64,000 nt of DNA from Cylindrospermum stagnale PCC 7417 (GTDB lineage Bacteria > Cyanobacteriota > Cyanobacteriia > Cyanobacteriales > Nostocaceae): contig NC_019757.1 in assembly GCF_000317535.1 (NCBI RefSeq), positions 2,620,501-2,684,500 of the forward strand. Reading direction: 5' to 3'. Every line of letters begins with the position of its first letter. The stretch's first letter is position 1. Below are positions 35,135 through 44,624 of the stretch, one piece after another. The notes under the pieces were generated by a model, which was given only the letters and a program-made list of their open reading frames with translations, was not told the DNA's origin and searched no databases. A program made the translations under genes and the position numbers.

Positions 35135-37435
35135 GTGATGAAAGCAGATTTACAAGTGCAAGATATTAATGTAATTAGCTTGAAAGAGGCATCGATTCAT
35201 CTTTCTAGCCAAATTCAGCCGCATGGTATTTTGTTGGTTTTAGAAGAGCCTGAGCTAAAGGTATTACAAGTTAGCACTAATACATTGAGTGTTTTCGGAA
35301 TTCCTGCCGAAAATTTGTTGCAAAAAAAATTAGAAGACTTACTTGATCCATTTCAAATAGAGCGAATTAAATCAGGGTTATCAGAGCAGAGTCTCGATTT
35401 CATCAACCCGACAAAAATATGGGTAAGAAAAAAAGGTGATGAATATACGGTGTTTGATGCCGTTTTTCACCGTAATTCTCAGGGGCTTTTGATTCTGGAA
35501 TTAGAGCCTGCTATTTCTCAAGAAAATATTCCTTTTTTGAGCTTTTACCATTTGGCGAGAGCTTCGATTAATCAATTAGAAAAAACCACAAATCTCCGGG
35601 AATTTTGTCAAATCATTGTCCAGGAAGTGCGGAAGGTCACAGGATTTGACAGGGTGATGCTATATAAATTTGATGATGATGGACATGGTTCTGTCGTTGC
35701 TGAAGAAAAAATAGACAGCCTGGAGTCTTATTTAGGATTGCACTTTCCAGAGTCAGATATTCCTAAACCAGCTAGAAAATTATTTATTTCTAATTCGATT
35801 AGATCAATTCCCCAAGCTAATGCTCAACCTGTACAAATTTTTCCAGTTAATAATCCGGTAAATGAGCGTCCGACTGATTTGACAAACTCTATTCTCAGAA
35901 GTGCTGCACCTTGTCATTTAGAGTACTTACATAATATGGGTGTTGGTTCTTCTTTGACGATTTCTTTGATTAAAGATGAAAAACTCTGGGGGCTAATTGC
36001 TTGTCATCATCAAGTACCCAAGTATGTGTCTTACGAGTTGAGGAAAGCATGTGAGTTTTTGGGACGAGTGATATTTGCTGAAATTTCCGCTAGAGAAGAA
36101 ACAGAAGATTATGGTTATCGGATGAATTTGACACATATTCAATCAAGACTGGTTGAATATATGTCCCAAGCAGAAAACTTTATTGATGGTTTAATTCAAA
36201 ACCAGCCAAATCTCCTAGATTTAACGAGTGCTCAAGGTGCAGCTGTCTGTTTTGGGGGAAAATGCACGGTAATTGGTGAGACTCCTAAAGAAGAAGATTT
36301 GTATTTTTTAGTTGAATGGCTGAAGAGTAATGTTGCCGAAGAAGTCTTCTATACCGATTCTCTACCGCAGATTTATCCAGATGCCGAAAAGTTCAAAAAC
36401 GTTGCCAGCGGTTTGTTAGCTATTCCCATTTCTAAGCGGAATTATGTTTTGTGGTTTCGACCAGAAGTAATTCAAACTGTAAATTGGGGTGGAGATCCAA
36501 ATAATGCGTTTGCATTGAGTCAATCAGATGGAAATGCGCGTTTGTGTCCGCGTAAATCATTTGATCTGTGGAAAGAAACAGTTCGCTTAACATCTTTACC
36601 TTGGCAATATGTGGAAATTAAAGCAGCTTTAGAACTGCGGAAAGCCATTGTGAATATTGTGCTGCGACAAGCTGATGAACTGGCTCAGTTAGCTGAAGAT
36701 TTAGAACGTTCTAATGCTGAGTTGAAAAAATTTGCTTATGTCGCTTCCCATGACTTGCAAGAACCACTCAATCAAGTAGCCAACTACGTGCAGTTGTTGG
36801 AGATGCGTTATCAAGAAGAACTGGATGCTGATGCTAAAGAGTTTATCAACTATGCTGTGGAGGGAGTGAGCCTGATGCAGACATTGATTGATGACGTGCT
36901 AGCATATTCTAAAGTGGACAGTCAAGCGATCGCCTTTCAACTGATTGGGGTAGAAACACCTTTAGAACGCGCCCTTGGTAATTTGCGTCAACGCATTGCC
37001 GAAGCTGGAGCGGTAATTACTCACGATCCCTTACCATCTGTGATGGCTGACAACACGCAACTGATGCAGCTATTTCAGAACCTGATTGCCAACGCTATCA
37101 AGTTCCATAGTGACAAACCACCACAAATTCATGTGGGAGCAGAGCGGCTAGAGGATGAATGGTTGTTCTCAGTTAGGGATAATGGGATTGGGATTGATCC
37201 ACGGTTTAGCGATCGCATTTTTATCATCTTTCAGCGCCTACATACAAGGGATGAATATCCCGGCACTGGTATGGGCTTGGCTATATGCAAGAAGATTGTC
37301 GAATGCCACCGGGGGCGAATCTGGGTAGAGTCACAACTCGGTCAGGGCGCAACCTTCTACTTTACGATTCCCGTCGGAGGGCGCGAGCATGAACGAAGAA
37401 ATGGAAGGAAAGCACAAAATAATCTTTTTAGTTGA
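35135..37435 (+). CDS. phytochrome-type histidine kinase (Cph1-like)
   Basis: A 766-residue red/far-red photoreceptor kinase. PAS is about 16-125, GAF about 140-320, PHY about 330-505, HisKA 525-600, then the ATPase domain. The bilin-attachment Cys260 lies in APCHLEYL, the plant/cyanobacterial position, so phycocyanobilin is expected. The GAF also has PESDIP (the DIP motif, 208-210), and the PHY tongue has PRKSF (472-476). Phospho-acceptor His539 is in VASHDLQEPL. The annotated start is GTG followed directly by ATG (35138); either is possible. The next gene, an Rcp1-type regulator, overlaps its 3' end by 47 bases, as in cph1-rcp1 operons. Confidence 0.93.
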   Translation: MMKADLQVQDINVISLKEASIHLSSQIQPHGILLVLEEPELKVLQVSTNTLSVFGIPAENLLQKKLEDLLDPFQIERIKSGLSEQSLDFINPTKIWVRKKGDEYTVFDAVFHRNSQGLLILELEPAISQENIPFLSFYHLARASINQLEKTTNLREFCQIIVQEVRKVTGFDRVMLYKFDDDGHGSVVAEEKIDSLESYLGLHFPESDIPKPARKLFISNSIRSIPQANAQPVQIFPVNNPVNERPTDLTNSILRSAAPCHLEYLHNMGVGSSLTISLIKDEKLWGLIACHHQVPKYVSYELRKACEFLGRVIFAEISAREETEDYGYRMNLTHIQSRLVEYMSQAENFIDGLIQNQPNLLDLTSAQGAAVCFGGKCTVIGETPKEEDLYFLVEWLKSNVAEEVFYTDSLPQIYPDAEKFKNVASGLLAIPISKRNYVLWFRPEVIQTVNWGGDPNNAFALSQSDGNARLCPRKSFDLWKETVRLTSLPWQYVEIKAALELRKAIVNIVLRQADELAQLAEDLERSNAELKKFAYVASHDLQEPLNQVANYVQLLEMRYQEELDADAKEFINYAVEGVSLMQTLIDDVLAYSKVDSQAIAFQLIGVETPLERALGNLRQRIAEAGAVITHDPLPSVMADNTQLMQLFQNLIANAIKFHSDKPPQIHVGAERLEDEWLFSVRDNGIGIDPRFSDRIFIIFQRLHTRDEYPGTGMGLAICKKIVECHRGRIWVESQLGQGATFYFTIPVGGREHERRNGRKAQNNLFS

Positions 37436-37835
37436 GGACAATAAAGCTGACATCCGCTTAATTCAAGAAGCCTTGAAAAATAGCGCACTACTACACAAAG
37501 TCGTGACAGCCAGGGATGGCGTGGATGCGATGGCTTATCTCCGCCAAGAAGGAGAATATGTTGATGCACCACGCCCTGATCTGATTTTGCTAGATTTGAA
37601 CTTGCCCAGAAAAGACGGCCGAGAAGTGCTAGCAGAAATCAAAACCGACCCCAATCTAAAACGTATTCCTGTAGTAGTGTTGACAACCTCAAAAAATGAA
37701 GATGACATTTTTCATAGCTACGACTTACACGTAAATTGTTACATCACTAAATCCCGCAACCTCAGCCAGTTATTCCAAATCGTCAAGGGGATCGAAGACT
37801 TTTGGCTCTCTACTGCCACCCTACCATCGGCATAA
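37389..37835 (+). CDS. Rcp1-type response regulator
   Basis: A 148-residue single receiver domain. The acidic pocket is Glu16/Asp17, the phospho-acceptor is Asp69 (LLDLNLP), with Thr in LTTSKNEDD and Lys in YITKS. Extra residues between beta4 and alpha4 (SKNEDDIFHSYDLHVN) are characteristic of Rcp1, the partner of Cph1. It has no output domain. The start lies inside the phytochrome gene, so the two are translationally coupled. Confidence 0.93.
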   Translation: MNEEMEGKHKIIFLVEDNKADIRLIQEALKNSALLHKVVTARDGVDAMAYLRQEGEYVDAPRPDLILLDLNLPRKDGREVLAEIKTDPNLKRIPVVVLTTSKNEDDIFHSYDLHVNCYITKSRNLSQLFQIVKGIEDFWLSTATLPSA

Positions 37836-37953
37836 AACCAAAGGGTGATGGGGGGACAAGGAGAATTCCTAACTTCTAACTTAGGACTCAAGACTCAGGG
37901 CTTAGGACTCAGTACTTTTAACATAGAGATTCAATTGGGGGCAAAACCAGAAG

Positions 37954-39120
37954 ATGATAGCTGCGAGCTACTCATTACAAATTTTGTTGATTGAAGACAA
38001 CCTGGCAGAAGCTAGGTTGTTACAAGAGTATCTCAAGCAAGCCAAGTCCAAAAACTTTAGTTTGGTTCATGTGCAGCGACTGCGGGATGCATTCAATAAA
38101 CTAAGTCAGTCTACTTATGATGTGATTTTGTTGGATCTCACCCTTCCTGACAGTCAAGGATTATCATCCCTACCTCTGCTGATCTGTCAAGCTCCTAGCA
38201 CACCGATTGTTGTCCTGACGAATACAAACGACGAAGAACTAGCAATCGAGGCAGTACGGCAGGGGGCCCAAGATTATCTAGTCAAGCGGCAGGTAAATGT
38301 AGATGTATTAGTTCGCGCCGTCCATTATGCGATTGAACGCAAGCAGCTTTTGGAATCATTACGCACAGTTAATAAAACATTAGAAACACGGGTTGAGGAA
38401 CGAACTGCTGAATTGGTGAAAGCCAAAGAAATCAATCAGTTCAAATCTGAATTTGTCTCGATGCTCTCTCATGACATTCGCAATCCCCTAAATACGATTC
38501 TCTTAGCTGCGGGATTATTGCAAAACAGCGATGACAAATTAACCAAAGATAAAAAAATTACGCATTTTCAGATGATTCGCTCGGCGATCAAAAACATGGC
38601 CCAGCTATTGGATGAAGTTTCATTCATCGGTAAAGCCGAAAGCAGCAAACTGCGGTGCGAACTCAGTCCGATGGATTTGGCAGCTTTCTGCCGCCAAATC
38701 GTGGAAGAATCTCAATTGACCGCTCTAGATAAGCATCTAACTCTCGTGTTCGCCACTTTTGGGGAATTGGGCGAAATATTAGGAGATGAAACTCTGTTGC
38801 GGCACATTTTGGGAAACTTGCTGAATAATGCGATTAAATATTCACTACCAGGAGGCACAGTCAGATTTGAATTAATAGCTCAGGATGACTCAGTAATTTT
38901 CCAGTTTCAAGATTGGGGAATAGGCATCGCCAAACAAGACCAAAAGCGACTGTTTCAGCCTTTCCATCGGGGAGAAAATGTTGGGAAAGCTCCTGGTACT
39001 GGCTTAGGGCTAGCGATTGTAAAAAAGTGTGTTGAAGCACAGGGGGGCGATATTTTAGTCAATAGTGAAGTTGGATTAGGCACGACATTTATAGTCACGC
39101 TGCCCTTGATCAGAATTTAA
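37954..39120 (+). CDS. receiver-histidine kinase hybrid
   Basis: A 388-residue protein with an N-terminal receiver (about 9-125, phospho-acceptor Asp61 in LLDLTLP), a coiled-coil linker (about 126-160), HisKA with His173 (MLSHDIRNPL) and an ATPase domain ending in a TGLGLAIV G2 box. A receiver in front of a kinase suggests it is switched by an upstream kinase, most simply the phytochrome two genes before it. The gap to the Rcp1 gene is 118 bases. Confidence 0.88.
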   Translation: MIAASYSLQILLIEDNLAEARLLQEYLKQAKSKNFSLVHVQRLRDAFNKLSQSTYDVILLDLTLPDSQGLSSLPLLICQAPSTPIVVLTNTNDEELAIEAVRQGAQDYLVKRQVNVDVLVRAVHYAIERKQLLESLRTVNKTLETRVEERTAELVKAKEINQFKSEFVSMLSHDIRNPLNTILLAAGLLQNSDDKLTKDKKITHFQMIRSAIKNMAQLLDEVSFIGKAESSKLRCELSPMDLAAFCRQIVEESQLTALDKHLTLVFATFGELGEILGDETLLRHILGNLLNNAIKYSLPGGTVRFELIAQDDSVIFQFQDWGIGIAKQDQKRLFQPFHRGENVGKAPGTGLGLAIVKKCVEAQGGDILVNSEVGLGTTFIVTLPLIRI

Positions 39121-39542
39121 GCTAATAAATAGCTATCCTCATCTGATTCGACACAGTTCTGGGGGTAATGTATTTAGCTTTGCCAGGCTCTCCTCACAAA
39201 AGCCTCGAAGCAAAATTTTTCATCAGAAAATAATAAAAAACTTTTCGATTTAGCCGATTTTTCTCAAATTTGAGATTAATAAGTATCTAGATTTAAATTT
39301 AACACTTTATAAAAAAATAATCAATATACATGCTGTGATTTTCCCAACATAGCGAACTGGACAATTTAGGCTTTATTCGTCGGAATCAACAAACATGATT
39401 TGTCACTAAATCTCTGTCTAAACAGAGTTAAGTCAACTTTTTAGGCAAGAGACAGTAGCTAAAATCTCTTTGAGAATTGCTGAAAAACTAGACATCGAAC
39501 ACAAAACATTTGCATCTCTAAAAAATGTGAATTACTAAGTAG
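39121..39542. other. AT-rich intergenic region before the RiPP locus
   Basis: About 420 bases, AT-rich. No gene, repeat or hairpin strong enough to name. Confidence 0.4.
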
Positions 39543-40172
39543 ATGTCTGGATCTCAAATAAGTGGAAACAGAGGTTACACAAGTAACTATAAAGTTATGT
39601 TTTTAACACCATTTCAGCGTAAATTGCTGCTAGAGAGCTTACAAAAAAAGTTACTAGAGTCCTACCGCCAGCGAATTGAAATCATGTTGTTGGCAGATGA
39701 AGGTAAAACTCAAACAGAAATTTGTCAAATTTTGGGGTGTTGTGCAGCAACGGTAAGACATTGGACACACATTGCCCGGATGGGGATGGCGCACCAATGG
39801 CAGGATTGTCCGATTGGTCGCCCTAAAGCAGTGAATGATAGGTATTTAGAGCGTTTGCAGGAGCTAGTTAGCAGTAGTCCCCGCGATTATGGCTATTCTT
39901 TTCAACGGTGGACAGCGAACTGGCTGCAAAAACATCTAGCAAAGGAATTTGGGGTGGCGGTGAGCGATCGCCATATCAAGCGACTACTTAAACAAATGGG
40001 GTTATCCACGCGACCAAAACCCCGCGATAACCAAGAGCAGGTTCAGGGTTCCAAAATTTTCATTGGTGATCTTAAATCGGCAACAGTTCCAGATAATAGC
40101 GAATTTCTGCCGATGAACTTCGCAAAATTCAGCAAAGATTTAGATACTCATGGTGCACAATTTATCCGCTGA
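39543..40172 (+). CDS. IS630-type HTH protein, probable regulator of the RiPP exporter
   Basis: A 209-residue protein. Residues 40-80 form a helix-turn-helix (GKTQTEICQILGCCAATVRHW), and 90-155 form a second winged-helix DNA-binding region (VAVSDRHIKRLLKQMGLS). Together these are the bipartite DNA-binding half of IS630/Tc1-type transposases, with no DDE catalytic domain. The C-terminal 50 residues are low-complexity. Its 3' end overlaps the exporter gene by 23 bases, so it is translationally coupled and part of the same operon. A domesticated regulator is the best reading; a transposase remnant is less likely given the coupling. Confidence 0.75.
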   Translation: MSGSQISGNRGYTSNYKVMFLTPFQRKLLLESLQKKLLESYRQRIEIMLLADEGKTQTEICQILGCCAATVRHWTHIARMGMAHQWQDCPIGRPKAVNDRYLERLQELVSSSPRDYGYSFQRWTANWLQKHLAKEFGVAVSDRHIKRLLKQMGLSTRPKPRDNQEQVQGSKIFIGDLKSATVPDNSEFLPMNFAKFSKDLDTHGAQFIR

Positions 40173-42867
40173 GTTACTGTCTCGGCAACAGTTCAACAAC
40201 ATTCTGGGATATTCTCTGGACGAAGAAGAATTTCAACATTGTCTTTCACAAATTAAATATCTTAACCCGAAAGTCGGCAAGTTCTGGCAAGGAACTGATG
40301 CTGAACCAGGCATCTATATTGCGATCGCAGGTAAGGTCAGGTTACTTTCTAGTACCGATGAGTTAATTGCTACCTTGGAGCCGGGGGAATCATTTGGCGA
40401 ATTTAGCTTATTCCCAGATGCCGAGTTACAACCTTACGCGGCCAGGGCTTCAGTAAACTTGCAACTGTGTTTTGTTCCGAGTCGTGTGTTATGGCCATTA
40501 ATGGCCAAATATCCCCAAATTCGCGAACATTTGTGGGTCAAGGCGCGATCGCGTAATATCCTGCAAAAACCCCCAGTCACCGCAGCCGAATCAAACACAA
40601 ACTATCAAACAGATATTTCGTCACAGGCCGCTTCACCAACACGCGATCAAAAGATTCACCAAGCCTATTTTCCCAGCCCCAATCAGCAAGTCGGGCACTT
40701 ATGGCAGCGAGTGATCCGGCGTTATCCGTTTTTTGCCCAACATGACGCCTCTGACTGTGGCCCAGCTTGTTTAGTCATGGTGTCTCGATATTGGGGCAAA
40801 CACTTTACCGTCAATCGCTTGCGGGATATCGCCAATGTAGACCGTAATGGCGCCAGCTTGCAGGGGTTAGTAACAGCAGCAGAAAGCATCGGCTTTACCA
40901 CACGACCAATAAAAGCCAGTCTTCAGCAGTTAGCAAAGCAAAACTTACCAGCCATAGTCCACTGGGAAGGCAACCACTACATCGTTGTCTACGAAATTAC
41001 CCCCAAACACGTGATCGTCGGCGACCCCGCCATTGGTCAACGCACCCTCAGCCACAGCGAATTTAAAGCCGGCTGGATTGGTTATACACTGCTGCTGCAA
41101 CCAACAACCATGCTTAAAGAAGCCAAAGAGACCTACACCCCCTTTTGGCAATTCTTTGAGTTAATGAAATCTTACTCTGTGGTATTGCTAGAAGTGTTTA
41201 TCGCTTCCGTATTTATCCAGATATTCGGACTCATTACCCCCCTATTTACCCAATTAATTTTAGACCGCGTCATCGTCCAAAGATCAGAACTCACCTTAAC
41301 AGCGGTGGGATTAGGTTTGCTGATCTTTAACCTCTTCCAAGTAGTGATGACAGGGTTGCGGCAATATCTGCTAGACCACACAGCCAATAGAATAGACCTG
41401 GCACTCATTGTCGCATTTATTCGCCATACCCTGCGGCTACCCTTAAGTTTCTTCGAGTCCCGTTATGTCGGAGATATAATCTCTCGCGTCCAAGAAAACC
41501 GCAAAATTCAACGTTTCCTTTCCGGTGAAGCATTATCTATCCTGCTAGATTTACTCACAGTCTTTATCTATCTAGGATTAATGTTTTGGTACAGTTGGCA
41601 AATGGCATTACTCGTATTGCTAATTATCCCGCCTTTTGCCTTGCTAGCCTTAATTGCCACACCTTTTTTACAAAGAATTTCCAGAGAAATATTTAGTGCT
41701 GTTGCCAAAGAGAGTAGCTACCTAATTGAAGCCCTAACTGGTGTACGGACAGTGAAAGCTACAGCAGTGGAACAAACAGTGCGTTGGCATTGGGAAGAGT
41801 TATTAAACAAAGAAATAAAAACTAACTTTTCCGGGCAAGTCATTGGTATTCGTCTACAACTATTCAGTGGCACAATTCAAGCAGTAATCACTACTGCTTT
41901 GCTGTGGTTTGGGGCACACCAGGTAATTCACAACCAGTTAACCATTGGGCAATTGGTAGCATTTAATATGCTCCTAGGAAATATTATTTCGCCCTTTCAA
42001 CGATTAAGCGTCTTGTGGGAAGAATTGCAAGAAGTCGTGATTGCAGTAGAACGAATTAATGATGTCTTAGAGACGCAACCAGAAGAAGATTTACAGCACC
42101 AAATCCGGCAAAATTTACCACCACTAAAAGGTCACATTCGCTTTGAAAACGTGACCTTTCGTTATCGCCCCGAAAGCAATATCAATATTTTAGAAAATCT
42201 CAGTTTTGAAGTCAAACCTGGGAACATAGTAGCGCTGGTAGGACGAAGTGGTTCAGGAAAAACTACTATCTCTAAGTTAGTTTTGGGCTTGTATACCCCT
42301 ACAGAAGGCAAAATTTTGATTGATGGACATGATATTACCACTATTTCCTTAAGTTCCTTACGTCAGCAAGTCGGTGTAGTTGACCAAGATACCTTTTTAT
42401 TTGGCGGCACAATTCGGGAAAATATTAGCTTAGGCTATCCAGGTGCAAATTTAGCAGAAGTTATCGAGGCAGCACAACTAGCAGGTGCCGATGAGTTTAT
42501 TAAAAAATTACCAATGGGCTACGAAAGCCAAATTGGTGAAGGTGGGGGGTTGTTGTCTGGTGGACAGCGACAGCGAATAGCTATTGCCAGAGCGTTATTA
42601 GGTAATCCCCAATTGCTGATTTTAGATGAGGCAACTTCTCATTTAGACACCGAATCAGAGAGAATTATTCAGCAAAATTTGAACACAATCCTCAAGGGAA
42701 GAACCACATTGTTAATCGCCCATCGTCTTTCCACCGTGCGAAAAGCAGATTTGATTTTAGTACTAGACAGAGGTGTGGTAATTGAGAGTGGAAATCATGA
42801 AAAATTGATGGCGAAGCAGGGACATTATTTCTATCTTAATCAACAGCAATTTTATGGTTCTGAATGA
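40150..42867 (+). CDS. cNMP-binding, C39 peptidase-containing ABC exporter
   Basis: A 905-residue protein. Residues 20-135 form a cyclic-nucleotide-binding-like barrel (GESFGEFSLFP). Residues 190-310 form the C39 peptidase with Cys203 (DCGPACL), His276 (NHYIVVY) and Asp292 (GDPA), all intact. A six-helix membrane domain spans about 340-610, and the ATPase has Walker A GRSGSGKTT (698-706) and signature LLSGGQRQR. C39 cuts leaders after a double Gly and exports the core, which matches the five GG precursors downstream. The HlyD adaptor follows, giving a type I secretion route through the outer membrane. Confidence 0.95.
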   Translation: MVHNLSAELLSRQQFNNILGYSLDEEEFQHCLSQIKYLNPKVGKFWQGTDAEPGIYIAIAGKVRLLSSTDELIATLEPGESFGEFSLFPDAELQPYAARASVNLQLCFVPSRVLWPLMAKYPQIREHLWVKARSRNILQKPPVTAAESNTNYQTDISSQAASPTRDQKIHQAYFPSPNQQVGHLWQRVIRRYPFFAQHDASDCGPACLVMVSRYWGKHFTVNRLRDIANVDRNGASLQGLVTAAESIGFTTRPIKASLQQLAKQNLPAIVHWEGNHYIVVYEITPKHVIVGDPAIGQRTLSHSEFKAGWIGYTLLLQPTTMLKEAKETYTPFWQFFELMKSYSVVLLEVFIASVFIQIFGLITPLFTQLILDRVIVQRSELTLTAVGLGLLIFNLFQVVMTGLRQYLLDHTANRIDLALIVAFIRHTLRLPLSFFESRYVGDIISRVQENRKIQRFLSGEALSILLDLLTVFIYLGLMFWYSWQMALLVLLIIPPFALLALIATPFLQRISREIFSAVAKESSYLIEALTGVRTVKATAVEQTVRWHWEELLNKEIKTNFSGQVIGIRLQLFSGTIQAVITTALLWFGAHQVIHNQLTIGQLVAFNMLLGNIISPFQRLSVLWEELQEVVIAVERINDVLETQPEEDLQHQIRQNLPPLKGHIRFENVTFRYRPESNINILENLSFEVKPGNIVALVGRSGSGKTTISKLVLGLYTPTEGKILIDGHDITTISLSSLRQQVGVVDQDTFLFGGTIRENISLGYPGANLAEVIEAAQLAGADEFIKKLPMGYESQIGEGGGLLSGGQRQRIAIARALLGNPQLLILDEATSHLDTESERIIQQNLNTILKGRTTLLIAHRLSTVRKADLILVLDRGVVIESGNHEKLMAKQGHYFYLNQQQFYGSE

Positions 42868-42879
42868 ACATATTAGATT

Positions 42880-42920
42880 GCTAGCTCCCCCCAACCTCTT
42901 AGGAATTGGGGGGAGATCAA
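42880..42920. repeat. GC-rich intergenic hairpin
   Basis: A CTCCCCCCAA / TTGGGGGGAG stem between the exporter and the adaptor gene. It is of the same type as hairpins at 53390-53415 and 53990-54015. Confidence 0.6.
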
Positions 42921-42975
42921 CGTGATAAACAAGCTAACCAAACCATAATTATTATTAATCCCAACTAAAAAATCG

Positions 42976-44514
42976 GTGACAGTAAAAAATATGCCAAATA
43001 CATTAAAGAGACCCACAAACAACTCACTACCAGAAAATCCGCCGCATCAGGAAATTTTATCGCCGCCAAGACCTGCTAGAACAACTGATGGTTGGTCTGA
43101 CATAACCAAAGAATCACTAGATAGCTTGCCCCAGGTTTGGACAAGAGGATTGCTATACTTTTTGGTTCTATTTATATCTATACTTTTACCTTGGCTAACC
43201 CTTTCTCGGATGGATGAAACTGGTATAGCCAAGGGAAAAGTTGAACCGAAAGACAAGACAATTAAACTTGATGCACCTGTGGTAGGAACTGTTGTCGAAA
43301 TTCGGGCAAAAGAAGGTGATTCGGTTAAAGCTGGGCAGACTTTGTTATTGTTAGAATCAGAATTAGTCCAATCAGAATTACGGCAGACCCAGGATAAATT
43401 AGAAGGACAATTAAACCGACTTGCTCAGTTAAATTCATCCAAAACTCAGTTATTTGCATCCTTGGCAACTCAAGAACAACAAAATCAATCTCAACAATTA
43501 GAAAAGCAGACTCAGATTGACCAAGCACGACAGAATATTAAGGCTCTAAAAAATTCCTATGAATTACAAAAAAATGAAAAACTGTCTCTAGTCAATCAGG
43601 CACAGCAAACTCTTGAGCATAGTCAAAATGCTAGTAAGTTAGTAGAGAGCAGTTTAGCAAGTACTCAGCGGGAAGTTGAACGCTACAGCAAGCTAAAACA
43701 GGCAGGAATTGTTCCAGAAATTAATGTTGTAGAAAAGCAAGACATAGCTAAAGATAAGCAAAAATTATATGAGCAAAGTAAAGCAGATATTGAACAGGCT
43801 AAGTTACGTTTAGCCGAACAAAAAACTAGCTATGAGCGAAATATTCGCCAAATTAATGCAGAAATTGAGCAGGCTAAGTTGCGACTAAAAGAACAGGAAA
43901 GAAGTTATCAAAGCTTGACCCAATCTGGTCAGCTAGCTGTGCTTAAAATCGCCGAACAGCAGAAGAATATGGAAACAGAAATTACTTCGCTGAAGTCAGA
44001 AATTGCTCAAAGTAAAAGACAGATTGAATCATTAAAATTTCAGTTGGGGCAACGAGATATCAAAGCTACTGCCAATGGTACGCTATTTCAGCTACCAATT
44101 CAAAAAGCTGGCTCTGTTGTTCAGCCAGGGACAATGGTAGCGGAGATTGCCCCCCTAAATTCACCTTTAATAATTCGGGCACAAATGGCTACTTCTGAAA
44201 GTGGTTCTTTACGAATAGGATTGCCAGTAAAAATAAAATTTGATGCTTATCCTTATCAAGATTATGGGGTAATAGCAGGTGAATTAATTAATATTTCTCC
44301 TACCACTATAGAGATAGATACACCTAATGGAAAAATGGCAGCTTATAACTTAGATATTTCCCTAAAACAAAATTGTATTCCCTCTGCTAATAAATGTATT
44401 GCCTTGCGTCCAGGCGATACGGCAACAGCCGAGGTGATTGTGCGCCAGCGCCGAATTATTGATTTTCTACTTGATCCGTTTAAGAAGTTGCAGCAGGGAG
44501 GATCAAAATTGTAG
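42976..44514 (+). CDS. HlyD-type membrane fusion protein
   Basis: A 512-residue adaptor. It has a disordered Pro-rich N-terminus (1-50), one membrane segment (about 56-75), a split lipoyl/biotinyl domain (GTVVEIRAKEGDSVKAGQTL at about 104-123 and a second half near 360-385), a long coiled coil (about 130-350) and a beta-barrel C-terminus. The coiled-coil hairpin would contact a TolC-like channel. The listed start is GTG; an ATG at 42991 (MPNTLKRP) may be the true start. It is co-oriented with the C39 exporter. Confidence 0.9.
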   Translation: MTVKNMPNTLKRPTNNSLPENPPHQEILSPPRPARTTDGWSDITKESLDSLPQVWTRGLLYFLVLFISILLPWLTLSRMDETGIAKGKVEPKDKTIKLDAPVVGTVVEIRAKEGDSVKAGQTLLLLESELVQSELRQTQDKLEGQLNRLAQLNSSKTQLFASLATQEQQNQSQQLEKQTQIDQARQNIKALKNSYELQKNEKLSLVNQAQQTLEHSQNASKLVESSLASTQREVERYSKLKQAGIVPEINVVEKQDIAKDKQKLYEQSKADIEQAKLRLAEQKTSYERNIRQINAEIEQAKLRLKEQERSYQSLTQSGQLAVLKIAEQQKNMETEITSLKSEIAQSKRQIESLKFQLGQRDIKATANGTLFQLPIQKAGSVVQPGTMVAEIAPLNSPLIIRAQMATSESGSLRIGLPVKIKFDAYPYQDYGVIAGELINISPTTIEIDTPNGKMAAYNLDISLKQNCIPSANKCIALRPGDTATAEVIVRQRRIIDFLLDPFKKLQQGGSKL

Positions 44515-44624
44515 CAGATTTACCATATTTAGGCAATTTCAATGCTTATTCTCAACCAATAGAATAAGAGGTAAAGTCAGTATCTTAACTTTTAATTTTT
44601 TCTAAGCAATGTAAGGAAGATATC

